The translations under genes were made by a program, and so were the position numbers. A DNA stretch of 64,000 nt. It comes from an uncultured Pelagibacteraceae bacterium (GTDB taxonomy: Bacteria > Pseudomonadota > Alphaproteobacteria > Pelagibacterales > Pelagibacteraceae). The stretch is taken from positions 1 through 64,000 of the forward strand of contig CACFTH010000002.1 of assembly GCA_902569185.1 (NCBI GenBank), read 5' to 3'. Shown here one piece after another: positions 1-9,597 of the stretch (its first letter is position 1; each line of letters starts with the position of its first letter). The notes beneath the pieces were generated by a model. That model had not been told where the DNA came from, did not search any database, and saw only the letters and a program-made list of their open reading frames with translations.

Positions 1-262
1 CATTAAAGTCCTTGATAGTGAGGAAAAAACCAAGGGTGGAATTATTATACCAGATACCGCAAAAGAAAAGCCTCAAGAGGGAGAGGTCGTTGCTGTGGGT
101 AATGGCGCAAAAACCGAAGATGGAAAAATTGTAAAAATGGATGTTAAAGCTGGCGACCGAGTTTTATTTGGAAAGTGGTCTGGAACAGAGGTTAAAATCG
201 ACGGTAAAGAATACAGCATAATGAAAGAGTCTGACATTATGGGTATCACAAAAAGTAAATAA
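1..262 (+). CDS. groES: Co-chaperonin GroES (10 kDa), 5' end missing
   Basis: This is the C-terminal part (about 86 residues) of GroES, the heptameric lid that closes the GroEL folding chamber in the cytoplasm. The frame enters at base 2 and stops at TAA 260-262. It shows the mobile-loop region [16 protein letters not shown], then VVAVGNG, then [20 protein letters not shown], all typical of GroES. The start lies before the window. groEL begins 18 bp downstream with a strong Shine-Dalgarno sequence (AAAGGAGA), so the two form the usual groESL operon. The call rests on strong family similarity and position. Confidence 0.95.
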   Translation, partial: IKVLDSEEKTKGGIIIPDTAKEKPQEGEVVAVGNGAKTEDGKIVKMDVKAGDRVLFGKWSGTEVKIDGKEYSIMKESDIMGITKSK

Positions 263-280
263 TTATAAAAGGAGATATAG

Positions 281-1933
<1,653 letters not shown>

Positions 1934-1939
1934 TCCCTA

Positions 1940-2617
1940 TCACTTTAAGGAATTTAAAAAAGGCTGCAATTTCGCAGCCTTTTTTTTTGAGTAAAATAAA
2001 CAAGCCTGGGATTTTAAAATTAAGCCATCTTTTAAAATTCTGAGATTATTATCTTTCAAAGTTTTTCCTGTAGAAGTTATATCTGTAATAATTTCTGAAG
2101 AACCGATAAAGGGATAGGTCTCTGTTGCGCCAAGACTAGGAACTAGTTTGTATTGTGTAATACCTTTTGAAACAAGAAAAGTATTTGTCAGATTAGGATA
2201 TTTAGTTGCAACTCGTAATCTTGTATTTTTTTTATCTTTAAAATCAAATGAAACCTCCTCTAAATCAGCTAAAGTTTGTACATCAATCCAATCATTTGGA
2301 ACAGCAATCACAACATTTGCTAAACCAAAGTCTAGTTTTTTCTTGATTTCAATCTTTTGTTTCAGGTTTGCAGCGGACTCATTTAAAAGATCTAAACCTG
2401 AAATCCCAATATCAAGGGTGTCATCGCCAATTCTTTGGATAATTTCTTTTGCATGTAAATAAATTATCTTGATATTGGGAAAATTTTTTACTTCAGCAAA
2501 ATAGTTTCTCTCTCCGCCATTTGTAGTAAGTTTTAAATTATTTTTATCAAAAAAGCTTATCGAACTCTCTTTCAATCTACCTTTGCTTGGTAATCCTATA
2601 GTTATTAAATTTTTCAT
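1940..2617 (-). CDS. hisG: ATP phosphoribosyltransferase, short form
   Basis: HisG catalyses the first step of histidine synthesis, joining ATP and PRPP to phosphoribosyl-ATP. At 225 aa this is the short form (HisGS), which lacks the C-terminal regulatory domain and needs HisZ. Visible features are GLPSKGRLKE at the N-terminus, the strand DIGISGLDLL, and the PRPP-site-like ETYPFIGSSEIITDITSTGKTL. It overlaps hisZ by 4 bp, as expected for partners. Its C-terminus (KKKAAKLQPF) is encoded by the groEL terminator, which may constrain it. Confidence 0.95.
   Translation of the reverse strand: MKNLITIGLPSKGRLKESSISFFDKNNLKLTTNGGERNYFAEVKNFPNIKIIYLHAKEIIQRIGDDTLDIGISGLDLLNESAANLKQKIEIKKKLDFGLANVVIAVPNDWIDVQTLADLEEVSFDFKDKKNTRLRVATKYPNLTNTFLVSKGITQYKLVPSLGATETYPFIGSSEIITDITSTGKTLKDNNLRILKDGLILKSQACLFYSKKKAAKLQPFLNSLK
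1957..1989 (+). terminator. Intrinsic terminator of groESL, inside the hisG 3' coding end
   Basis: A perfect 7-bp stem AGGCTGC / GCAGCCT (1961-1967 and 1974-1980) with a 6-nt loop is followed by nine T residues on the plus strand. It starts 23 bp past the groEL stop and is a textbook Rho-independent terminator. The same bases, read on the minus strand, are codons of hisG: the T run is its Lys-Lys-Lys and the stem its Ala-Ala-Lys-Leu-Gln-Pro. Confidence 0.9.
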
Positions 2618-3663
2618 GTTTTTAAATTATTTAAATTAATTGCAGCACCTACTGCTGAAATATTTTTATTAGATCCAAGATTCTTCAACAAACCATCGTA
2701 CCTACCACCTCGTGCTATCTCTTTGTTTGATGAACTGTATATCTCAAATACTACTCCAGAATAGTACTCAATATCTCTACCAAAGTTAGTAGAAAAAGTA
2801 ATTTTAGAATTTAATCTAGATAAATTTTTCAAACTTGATAGATCTTTAAAAACGCTTCTGCTTAATTGATTTTTATCTATAAAATTACCTAATGTTTTAT
2901 CAAGTATATCCAATGAACAATTAATTTTTAAAAAATCTTTGATAATTTTTACAGTTTTTTTATTTTCTTTAAATGATCTTGGGTCTTTAATTTTTCTATC
3001 AAATCTAGATATGATTTCCGAAACTTTTCTGCTGGCAACTTCTTTATTTTGATCAGTATTCTTCATTTCATAAAACTTTTTCTTATCTAATTCCACTGTA
3101 GCAGGATCAACATCAGAATTTGTTTCAAGCCTATTAAGTAAATCTTCAAAATATTTCGGTCGCCAAAAGTGTCTTTTTAATCTCATTCTCCATCTTTCTG
3201 GTATTTTTAAGGACTCGATTAATTGCTTGAATAAACTTACATCGCCAACCTTGATTGATATATTTTTGATTTTTATTTTATTTATTGAACTAATTATTGT
3301 TTTTAGAACTTTTAAATCATCAGTTGATTTATTTTTAGAGCCAAAAATCTCTAATCCTAATTGATAATTAATAATTTTTTTTAAACTTTTCGACCTTCTA
3401 TAAGCTTGACCTGAATAATATATCTTTGAGTTTGCTTTTGAGTTATCTTTTAAATATTTAATACACGATGCAACAGTTAAATCTGGTCTTAAACACATAC
3501 TTTTCCCAGTATCATCCTCAAAAGTGAGCATTATCTTCCTAAAATTCTCACCAGATCTTTCAATAATATAATCGGAGTCTAAAAGCACATCTGGCTCTGA
3601 TAAAACAAAACCACTTTTTTTAAATACTTTTATTATATTGTCAGAGTAATTTTTTGATTTCAT
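2614..3663 (-). CDS. hisZ: ATP phosphoribosyltransferase regulatory subunit HisZ
   Basis: HisZ (349 aa) is a paralogue of histidyl-tRNA synthetase that binds short-form HisG and carries the histidine feedback site. The HisRS-like fold is seen in the motif-2-like segment MCLRPDLTVASC, then SGQAYRRSKS, and the late FGRDIEYYSGVVFEI and GGRYDGLL. It lacks an anticodon-binding domain and the aminoacylation signatures of true HisRS. It overlaps hisS by 23 bp upstream and hisG by 4 bp downstream, so the three genes are translationally linked. Confidence 0.93.
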   Translation of the reverse strand: MKSKNYSDNIIKVFKKSGFVLSEPDVLLDSDYIIERSGENFRKIMLTFEDDTGKSMCLRPDLTVASCIKYLKDNSKANSKIYYSGQAYRRSKSLKKIINYQLGLEIFGSKNKSTDDLKVLKTIISSINKIKIKNISIKVGDVSLFKQLIESLKIPERWRMRLKRHFWRPKYFEDLLNRLETNSDVDPATVELDKKKFYEMKNTDQNKEVASRKVSEIISRFDRKIKDPRSFKENKKTVKIIKDFLKINCSLDILDKTLGNFIDKNQLSRSVFKDLSSLKNLSRLNSKITFSTNFGRDIEYYSGVVFEIYSSSNKEIARGGRYDGLLKNLGSNKNISAVGAAINLNNLKT

Positions 3664-4975
3664 TTGCTATTTCCTCAATTTTCACTGAACTCTCATTTCC
3701 ACTTTCTAAGTTTTTTAAAGTTGCTTTTCCTAATTTTATTTCATTGTCACCATACAAAATAACAGCTGGGGATCCTAACTTGTTTGCATATTCCATTTGT
3801 TTTTTTAACTTGCCTTCACCTGGATAAATTTCTGAACTGATATTAGAGGCTCTAAGTTTATTTAATATATCTACATATTCCTTTACATTGTTTTTATCGA
3901 AAACACATATAATGACGGGTCGTGTAGACTTTATTTTAAAATCTTTTTTCTGCATCAAAGCAAATACAAGTCTATCTAGACCAATTGAAATCCCAGTTGC
4001 GGGACAATCTAAATTTCCGAAATTATTTACAAGATTATCATATCTTCCACCACCACCAATTGATCCAAATTGAATGGTCTGTCCTTTTGAATTTTTTACT
4101 TGAAAATTTAAATTAACCTCAAAAATGGGTCCCGTATAATATTCCAGTCCCCTTATAACTGATGGATCAAATTTGTAATTCTTAAAATTATAAAACTCGA
4201 ATATTTTTAAAATCTCTAATATATCCTCACTATCAGGAATTTTACCCCTCAAAGTAGATTCGATTATTTTGATCTGGTCATTAGTGAGATTTGCTCCCTT
4301 CGTATAATCTCCTGATTTATCTTTTCGACCCTCTCCAAGAAGTTTTTTTGCCTCGTCCCAGCCAAGTCTGTCGATTTTATCTAAGGCTCTCAAAGTGGTT
4401 GAGATTTGCTCTTTTGATGTAATTTTCATCTTTTGGAATAATTTATCCGTTAATTTTCTAGAGGAAATTTTGACAGTGTAATCTTTTTTATCTAAACCAC
4501 ACTTTTCTAATATCTCAGAAATTAAAACACAAAGTTCAGCGTCGGCTTGTAAATTTTTTGTTCCAACATAATCAGCATCAAATTGTAAAAATTCTCTAAA
4601 TCTTCCTGGTCCAGATTTTTCATTTCTCCAGACTGTGCCTAGTTGATAACGCTTGAATGGTTTGGCAAGTTCAAGATAATTTTTTGCAACATATCTCGCT
4701 AATGGAGCGGTAAGGTCATACCTAAGAGATAACCATTTATTTTCATCTTTAAATGAAAAGACGCCAGAGTCAGGTCTATCTTTATCAGGTAAAAATTTTC
4801 CAATACTATCCGAATACTCGAAGCTTGGTGTTTCGAGATATTGAAATCCATATTTGATCATAACCTCTTTGATTTTAGAAATTACAAAATCACGGATTAA
4901 TAATTCTTTTTCTTTTCTATCAACAAAACCTAAAGGTAATTCCTTTGAAGGTTTGGTTTTTTTGTCTTTTACCAT
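3641..4975 (-). CDS. hisS: Histidyl-tRNA synthetase, divergent alphaproteobacterial type
   Basis: HisRS (444 aa from the ATG at 4975) charges tRNA-His. Class II motifs are present, but in the divergent form: LRYDLTAPLARYVA replaces the common bacterial RPEGT-type segment, followed by WRNEKSGPGRFREFLQFDAD (motif 2) and RGLEYYTGPIFEV (HisA motif). GGGGRYDNL is motif-3-like, and the C-terminal anticodon-binding domain follows. The reading frame stays open into the upstream tRNA, but that extension is tRNA sequence, so I take the ATG at 4973-4975. It lies 4 bp after the tRNA CCA end, with no room for a ribosome site. The first residues before LPLGFVDRKE match this HisRS type. Confidence 0.95.
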   Translation of the reverse strand: MVKDKKTKPSKELPLGFVDRKEKELLIRDFVISKIKEVMIKYGFQYLETPSFEYSDSIGKFLPDKDRPDSGVFSFKDENKWLSLRYDLTAPLARYVAKNYLELAKPFKRYQLGTVWRNEKSGPGRFREFLQFDADYVGTKNLQADAELCVLISEILEKCGLDKKDYTVKISSRKLTDKLFQKMKITSKEQISTTLRALDKIDRLGWDEAKKLLGEGRKDKSGDYTKGANLTNDQIKIIESTLRGKIPDSEDILEILKIFEFYNFKNYKFDPSVIRGLEYYTGPIFEVNLNFQVKNSKGQTIQFGSIGGGGRYDNLVNNFGNLDCPATGISIGLDRLVFALMQKKDFKIKSTRPVIICVFDKNNVKEYVDILNKLRASNISSEIYPGEGKLKKQMEYANKLGSPAVILYGDNEIKLGKATLKNLESGNESSVKIEEIANEIKKLL

Positions 4976-4979
4976 TTTA

Positions 4980-5056
4980 TGGTACAGCAGGGTGGATTCG
5001 AACCACCGACCCCTAGTTCCACAAACTAGTGCTCTAACCAACTGAGCTACTGCTGC
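4980..5056 (-). tRNA. tRNA-His (anticodon GTG)
   Basis: A complete 77-nt cloverleaf is encoded: acceptor GCAGCAG / CTGCTGT, D stem GCTC/GAGC, anticodon stem CTAGT/ACTAG with loop TTGTGGA (anticodon GTG), T arm GGTGG-TTCGAAT-CCACC, and an encoded CCA. The discriminator is A73, position 72 is U (G1:U72), and the base before position 1 is T, so the usual bacterial tRNA-His G-1 is not encoded. This matches the derived tRNA-His of a subset of alphaproteobacteria. It lies directly upstream of hisS on the same strand. Confidence 0.97.
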
Positions 5057-5066
5057 ATAACTCCTT

Positions 5067-5095
5067 TTTATATTAATTGTTTATAAATTTGTATT
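5067..5095 (-). promoter_or_regulatory. Candidate promoter for tRNA-His/hisS
   Basis: On the minus strand a TATAAA hexamer (5067-5072) lies 10 bp before the tRNA 5' end. A weak -35-like AATACA (5090-5095) is 17 bp further up. The spacing would start transcription near 5060. The -35 match is poor, so this is a suggestion only. Transcription could also come from upstream of the His-rich leader. Confidence 0.4.
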
Positions 5096-5111
5096 TTAAA
5101 TATGTAGTGAT

Positions 5112-5186
5112 TTAGCTAAGCAATAGCTTAGCGTGCACTCTGTGAGAGTGTGAGTGTGATTTAATAGTGAATTTTTGTCTTTTCAT
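5112..5186 (-). CDS. His-rich 24-residue leader peptide, candidate histidine attenuator
   Basis: A short minus-strand ORF (ATG 5184-5186, TAA 5112-5114) encodes 24 residues with four histidines within eight positions (SHSHSHRVH, residues 10-18). It sits between the cold-shock gene and the tRNA-His/hisS/hisZ/hisG unit, in the same orientation, 55 bp before the tRNA. Clustered His codons before histidine genes are the hallmark of his leader peptides (HisL in enterics). The His-Ser alternation comes partly from a CACTCA-like simple repeat, the ribosome site is weak, and no U-tract terminator follows. Translation is therefore unproven. Confidence 0.45.
   Translation of the reverse strand: MKRQKFTIKSHSHSHRVHAKLLLS
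5115..5150 (-). promoter_or_regulatory. Tandem hairpins within the His-rich leader
   Basis: There are two perfect hairpins back to back: CACTCT-GTG-AGAGTG (5136-5150, plus-strand reading) and GCTAAGC-AATA-GCTTAGC (5115-5132). The first overlaps the last leader His codons. The second ends at the leader stop. CACTC occurs several times upstream, so the GAGTG arm could pair in more than one register, as attenuators require. No poly-U follows, so a classical terminator is not visible. Confidence 0.5.
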
Positions 5187-5231
5187 CTTTTGTGTTTTTA
5201 ACAAATTAAAAACTAAATTCAACCCCTGATT

Positions 5232-5269
5232 ATTGGGACAAAAACATAAATCTTAGCCTTTGTCCCAAT
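5232..5269 (-). terminator. 11-bp hairpin downstream of the cold-shock gene
   Basis: ATTGGGACAAA (5232-5242) and TTTGTCCCAAT (5259-5269) form a perfect 11-bp stem with a 16-nt loop, 25 bp past the csp stop. No T tract follows on the minus strand, so it may be an mRNA 3'-end stabiliser or a Rho-assisted end rather than an intrinsic terminator. Confidence 0.45.
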
Positions 5270-5294
5270 TGATTATTTTGCTGGTAATTAAGAT

Positions 5295-5501
5295 TTAAGA
5301 TTTCTGTAGATTTACCGCGGCAGGTCCTTTTTCTCCGTTCTCTACATCAAAAGTAAGCTCATCACCTTCGTTTAAATGTTTTAAACCAGCTGCTCTTACT
5401 GCTGAAGAATGAACGAAAACGTCCTTTTCCTTATCTTCTCTTTCAATAAAACCATAACCTTTAGTTCCATTGAACCATTTTACTTTTCCTTTTAGACTCA
5501 T
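5295..5501 (-). CDS. Cold-shock protein (CspA family)
   Basis: A 68-aa single cold-shock domain, an RNA chaperone that binds single-stranded nucleic acid. RNP1 (KGYGFIERE) and RNP2 (VFVHSSAV) are intact, as is the opening KGKVKWFN. The upstream leader holds a hairpin plus T10 run (5543-5581), which is either the accA terminator or part of the csp 5' UTR. The start follows an AAGGAAG ribosome site. Which cellular Csp paralogue it is cannot be told. Confidence 0.95.
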   Translation of the reverse strand: MSLKGKVKWFNGTKGYGFIEREDKEKDVFVHSSAVRAAGLKHLNEGDELTFDVENGEKGPAAVNLQKS

Positions 5502-5542
5502 TTTTTTCTTCCTTATTTATTAACTTAACATTGGTCATATTT

Positions 5543-5581
5543 AAAAAAAAAATAAAACCAATATGGACCTTTAACTGGTTT
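5543..5581 (-). terminator. Intrinsic terminator after accA / csp leader hairpin
   Basis: On the minus strand AAACCAGT pairs with ATTGGTTT (8 bp, one G-U) around an 11-nt loop, followed by TATTTTTTTTTT. This is a good Rho-independent terminator for accA, 65 bp past its stop. It lies only 42 bp before the csp start codon, so the csp promoter must either be squeezed behind it or transcription passes through it. Confidence 0.65.
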
Positions 5582-5645
5582 AAAGAATAAATGTCAAGCT
5601 AATGATTGAAGTTAATTAGAGAAATTTTGATTTAATGCGTATTTA

Positions 5646-6758
5646 CTACACTAAAAAGTAAAGAATAGAAGCCAATACTAAAGCTCCCAAACCAATTAAA
5701 GAAATATTTTTATTATTTTTAAAAAATCTTATAACTTTATTAATTCCAGGTTCAATATAGCTTAAACCACTTATAGATTCTCTTTCTGATGATTTTTTAA
5801 ATCCTTGATCTCTACCTATTTTTAAAAACCTATTTTTTCTTTGCTCAAAAATTTGATTACCAGATAAATTTTCAAATTCTACTAAATTTTTTAAGATTGA
5901 TTTTTTTATTTCTATTGCAATTTGTTCAGAGTCCCGGTGAGCACCTCCGAGTGGTTCTGGAATAATTTCATCAATAATTTTTAATTTTAACAAATCATCT
6001 GCAGTTAGTTTCATTGCCTCTGCTGCTTCTAACGACTTAGTTGGATCTCTCCATAAAATAGAAGCACACCCCTCAGGTGAGATAACGGAATAAATTGAAT
6101 GTTCTAACATTATAACTTTGTTTGAGGAGGCTAAAGCTATTGCTCCTCCTGATCCTCCCTCTCCAATAATTATGGATATGTTTGGAACTTTTAATGACAT
6201 GCAACATTCTATTGAGCTAGCTATCGCGGTTGCCTGTCCTCTTTGTTCTGCTCCAATCCCAGGATAAGCACCTGGTGTATCAATAAAAGAAATAACTGGT
6301 ATTTTAAAACGATCAGCTAATTTCATCAATCTAATACACTTTCTATATCCTTCTGGTTTCATCATTCCAAAATTTCTTTCGAGTCTTGTATTTAAATTGT
6401 CACCTTTTTCTTGACCCAAAATTAAAACAGACTTTCCATCAATTAAACCAAAGCCTGCAATAATTGACTTATCATCTGCAAACAGTCTGTCGCCAGAAAG
6501 TAAAGTAAAGTTTGAAAATATTTTGTTAATATAAAAGTTTGCTCTGGGTCTGTCTTCGTGTCTAGCAACTTGGGTCTTTTGCCAGCTATTTAGTTTTGAA
6601 TAAGTAGATCTTAATTTTTCATTTATCTCATCTTGAATTTTTTCAATTTTATTCGTATCTACCTCTGAAATACCTTCTTTATCGAATGGGTTCTTAGATT
6701 GGTCTAGATCTTCTTCAAGACTTTTTATCTCTTTTTCAAATTCTAGGTAATTTCTCAT
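5646..6758 (-). CDS. accA: Acetyl-CoA carboxylase carboxyltransferase alpha subunit with C-terminal membrane tail
   Basis: AccA pairs with AccD (encoded at 45026) to transfer carboxyl from biotin-BCCP to acetyl-CoA, the first step of fatty-acid synthesis. The catalytic core is canonical: LNSWQKTQVARH, FGMMKPEGYRK, DTPGAYPGIGAEQRGQ, GEGGSGGAIA, YSVISPEGCASILWRD. Usual alphaproteobacterial AccA ends soon after the KIGRDQG-like segment at about 317 aa. Here the protein is 370 aa, with about 50 extra residues ending in a hydrophobic stretch (about residues 352-370, ISLIGLGALVLASILYFLV) preceded by basic residues. That looks like a tail anchor. Confidence 0.95.
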   Translation of the reverse strand: MRNYLEFEKEIKSLEEDLDQSKNPFDKEGISEVDTNKIEKIQDEINEKLRSTYSKLNSWQKTQVARHEDRPRANFYINKIFSNFTLLSGDRLFADDKSIIAGFGLIDGKSVLILGQEKGDNLNTRLERNFGMMKPEGYRKCIRLMKLADRFKIPVISFIDTPGAYPGIGAEQRGQATAIASSIECCMSLKVPNISIIIGEGGSGGAIALASSNKVIMLEHSIYSVISPEGCASILWRDPTKSLEAAEAMKLTADDLLKLKIIDEIIPEPLGGAHRDSEQIAIEIKKSILKNLVEFENLSGNQIFEQRKNRFLKIGRDQGFKKSSERESISGLSYIEPGINKVIRFFKNNKNISLIGLGALVLASILYFLV

Positions 6759-6817
6759 AAACTATAATAAAAATAATATATTTAATTTAACTAAATTTCA
6801 AATGTGTCAATAAAGTG

Positions 6818-6848
6818 TTGTTAAAACTTAATTTATTTGTTGTATTAT
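6818..6848 (+). promoter_or_regulatory. Candidate glcB promoter, possibly leaderless
   Basis: TTGTTA (6818-6823) and TATTAT (6843-6848) are separated by 19 bp. The glcB ATG begins 7 bp after the -10 hexamer, so transcription would start at or near the start codon, and no ribosome site is visible. The rest of 6759-6854 is plain AT-rich sequence without any riboswitch-like structure. Confidence 0.45.
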
Positions 6849-6854
6849 TTGTAA

Positions 6855-8999
6855 ATGAAAAAAACTGCTGTTAATAATCTAAAAGTAGATGAAAATCTTC
6901 TTGATTTTATAGATAACGAAGTAATACCAGGCACAGGTATAGATCCAAAAAAGTTTTGGTCAGAGTTTGATAAGTCTGTACATGAATTGTCTCCAAAAAA
7001 TAAGGAATTAATTCAAAAAAGAGATGATATTCAAAAAAAAATAGATCAGTGGCATTTGTCAAAAAAGGGATCAAATTTTGACAAAAGCGAATATATAAAT
7101 TTTTTAAAATCGATTAATTATATTGTAGAAGAAAAATCTGACTTTAAAATCAATACATCAAATGTTGATAAAGAAATATCTTCAATAGCAGGGCCTCAAT
7201 TAGTGGTGCCAGTTGACAATGCAAGATATGCTTTGAATGCTGCCAATGCTCGCTGGGGTAGCTTGTATGATGCGTTGTATGGAACAGACGCAATACCTGG
7301 AGAAATTGGCAAAGATTACAATGAGGAAAGAGGAAATAAAGTAATAAAATTTACAAGAGAATTTTTAGATAACTCTTTCCCGATAAGTAATGCTAGTTGG
7401 AAGAAAATTACAAACATTAAAATTAATGAAAAAAATTTAATTTTTCAAGTTAATGAAAGTAATTACAATTTAAAAGATAATTCTCAGTTTGTTGGATATA
7501 CAGGTAATGAAGAAAATATAAGTTCTTTGCTATTAAAAAATAACAATTTACATACTGATATCATTATAAATCCAAACAGCGTTATTGGAAAAAAAGACAA
7601 AGCTGGCATCTCAGACTTAATCGTTGAATCAGCAGTCTCCACTATAGTCGATAACGAAGACTCGGTAGCTGCCGTTGATGCTAAGGATAAAGTAAAATGT
7701 TATAGAAATTGGCTTGGTCTTATGAAGGGTGACTTGGAAACCGAGGTTAAAAAAGGTCAAAAGAAATTTATAAGAAAACTAAACCCTGATAGAATTTATA
7801 AATCACCAAATGGCACTGAAATAGTTTTGCATGGAAGAGCTTTGCTGCTAAATAGAAACGTAGGTCATCTTATGACTAATCCCTCAATTTTATTGAAGGA
7901 TGGATCTGAAATTCCAGAGGGTATAATGGATGCATTTATTTCAACACTTTGTGCTTTACATGATTTTAAAAATAAAAAGAATTCGAGAACTGGGTCTGTT
8001 TACATCGTCAAACCTAAAATGCATGGCCCTGATGAAGTAAGTTTTACAAATGAAATTTTTGAGAATGTTGAGAAATGCCTTGGGCTAAATAAATTTACTA
8101 TAAAAGTAGGGATTATGGATGAGGAAAGAAGAACTACAGTAAATTTGAAAGAATGTATTCGCAGAGTAAAAGAGAGAGTAGTTTTTATTAACACTGGTTT
8201 CCTTGATAGAACTGGAGACGAGATGCATACTTCTTTTGAGTCTGGTCCAATGATTTTTAAAGCTGATATGAAAAAATCTGCGTGGTTAAATGCTTACGAG
8301 AATTGGAATGTCGACGTTGGTTTATCTTGTGGCTTCTCCGGTAAAGCACAAATAGGTAAAGGAATGTGGGCGATGCCAGACCAGATGTCAGATATGATGG
8401 ACCAAAAAATAGGCCATCCAAAATCTGGTGCAAACTGTGCATGGGTACCATCACCAACAGCTGCAACGCTTCATTCAATTCACTATCACAAAATTAATGT
8501 TTTTGAAAAACAATCAGAAATTAGTAAAAGAAAAAAAGCTGATATTAAAAATATTCTTGAAATACCAAAAGCGGATAGACCAAATTGGTCAATAGAGGAT
8601 ATAAATAAAGAATTAGAAAATAATGCTCAGGGTATATTGGGTTATGTTGTCAGATGGATTGATCAGGGTGTTGGTTGCTCAAAGGTACCGGATATTAACA
8701 ACACAGGTTTGATGGAAGATAGAGCTACATTAAGAATATCTTCTCAACATATGGCTAATTGGCTACACCATAACATTTGCACAAAAGATCAAGTAATGAA
8801 AGTTTTAAAAAAAATGGCAGCAATTGTAGATAAGCAAAATGCCAACGATAAAAACTACATTCCAATGTCACAAAATTTTGATAAGTCTTTTGCATTTGCG
8901 GCAGCTTGTGATTTGGTTTTTAAAGGAAAAGATCAACCGTCTGGATATACTGAACCTTTACTTCACAAAAAAAGGCTTGAAAAAAAAGCTAGTCACTAG
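6855..8999 (+). CDS. glcB: Malate synthase G
   Basis: Condenses glyoxylate with acetyl-CoA to malate, closing the glyoxylate bypass and glycolate use. The 714-aa monomeric G form is recognised from [19 protein letters not shown], the insert domain, [42 protein letters not shown], and [16 protein letters not shown]. It ends in the C-terminal plug domain. It is flanked by minus-strand accA and recR and overlaps recR by 11 bp at the 3' end. Confidence 0.97.
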   Translation: MKKTAVNNLKVDENLLDFIDNEVIPGTGIDPKKFWSEFDKSVHELSPKNKELIQKRDDIQKKIDQWHLSKKGSNFDKSEYINFLKSINYIVEEKSDFKINTSNVDKEISSIAGPQLVVPVDNARYALNAANARWGSLYDALYGTDAIPGEIGKDYNEERGNKVIKFTREFLDNSFPISNASWKKITNIKINEKNLIFQVNESNYNLKDNSQFVGYTGNEENISSLLLKNNNLHTDIIINPNSVIGKKDKAGISDLIVESAVSTIVDNEDSVAAVDAKDKVKCYRNWLGLMKGDLETEVKKGQKKFIRKLNPDRIYKSPNGTEIVLHGRALLLNRNVGHLMTNPSILLKDGSEIPEGIMDAFISTLCALHDFKNKKNSRTGSVYIVKPKMHGPDEVSFTNEIFENVEKCLGLNKFTIKVGIMDEERRTTVNLKECIRRVKERVVFINTGFLDRTGDEMHTSFESGPMIFKADMKKSAWLNAYENWNVDVGLSCGFSGKAQIGKGMWAMPDQMSDMMDQKIGHPKSGANCAWVPSPTAATLHSIHYHKINVFEKQSEISKRKKADIKNILEIPKADRPNWSIEDINKELENNAQGILGYVVRWIDQGVGCSKVPDINNTGLMEDRATLRISSQHMANWLHHNICTKDQVMKVLKKMAAIVDKQNANDKNYIPMSQNFDKSFAFAAACDLVFKGKDQPSGYTEPLLHKKRLEKKASH

Positions 9000-9597
9000 A
9001 AACTGGAACTCTATTTTTAAAAGCTGAAACTAAAGTGCCATCATCTAATTGTTCGATTTCTCCACCTACGGGTAATCCTTGACCAAGCTTAGAAATTTTA
9101 ATCTTATCATTCTTAATTACATCCTCTATGTAATGAGCTGTAGTTTGACCTTCTACAGTTGCACTTGTAGCAATTATAACTTCTTTTAAATTATTTTTTT
9201 TTACTCTTTTAACTAAAGAGTCTATTAGCAAATTTTTTTTTTCATATTTTTCATCTGAATTCAATGTACCCCCTAAAATATGAAAGTATCCTTTATATAT
9301 ATTAGCTGACTCTATTACCCACATATCGGATAAATTTTCTACAACACAGATTTTGTCATAATTATTTGTTTCGGTTTCGCAGATACATTTTTGTGTAGTA
9401 ATTTTAAGATTACCGCAATCATTACAACGGGTAACATTTTTATAAACATTCGCTAAAAGTTTAGCCAAAGGTTTAATCATATTCTCTTTGTTATTTATTA
9501 ATTTTAATATTATTCTTTTTGCAGACTTAGGACCAAGTCCTGGTAGCTTAGAAAAATTTTTAATAAGTTCTTCTATTTCTGGAATATTATTATTCAT
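8989..9597 (-). CDS. recR: Recombination mediator RecR
   Basis: RecR (202 aa) forms a ring clamp and works with RecO (and RecF) to load RecA at gaps. It has an N-terminal helix-hairpin-helix ([12 protein letters not shown]), a zinc-binding set of four cysteines (CNDCGN, then CIC), and a Toprim domain ([13 protein letters not shown] to LGGTLNSDE). The C-terminus [24 protein letters not shown] is typical. It completes the common dnaX-ybaB-recR operon, abutting ybaB without spacing. Confidence 0.96.
   Translation of the reverse strand: MNNNIPEIEELIKNFSKLPGLGPKSAKRIILKLINNKENMIKPLAKLLANVYKNVTRCNDCGNLKITTQKCICETETNNYDKICVVENLSDMWVIESANIYKGYFHILGGTLNSDEKYEKKNLLIDSLVKRVKKNNLKEVIIATSATVEGQTTAHYIEDVIKNDKIKISKLGQGLPVGGEIEQLDDGTLVSAFKNRVPVSSD

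Noticed and set aside
4976-5041. N-terminal extension of hisS into the tRNA
   Set aside because: The extra 22 residues are a translation of tRNA-His; the family domain fits the ATG at 4975.
4854-5045. Opposite-strand ORF across hisS and the tRNA
   Set aside because: It is a mirror of real genes with no ribosome site and its end is tRNA sequence.
5048-5060. Ribosome-site-like AGGAG followed by ATG-CAG-CAG-TAG at the tRNA-His 5' end
   Set aside because: The ATG CAG CAG TAG is the tRNA acceptor arm itself; a two-codon peptide after Met is not a credible gene.
6759-6854. Glycine riboswitch before glcB
   Set aside because: Expected from published SAR11 work, but the gap has no GC-rich paired elements or conserved aptamer bases.
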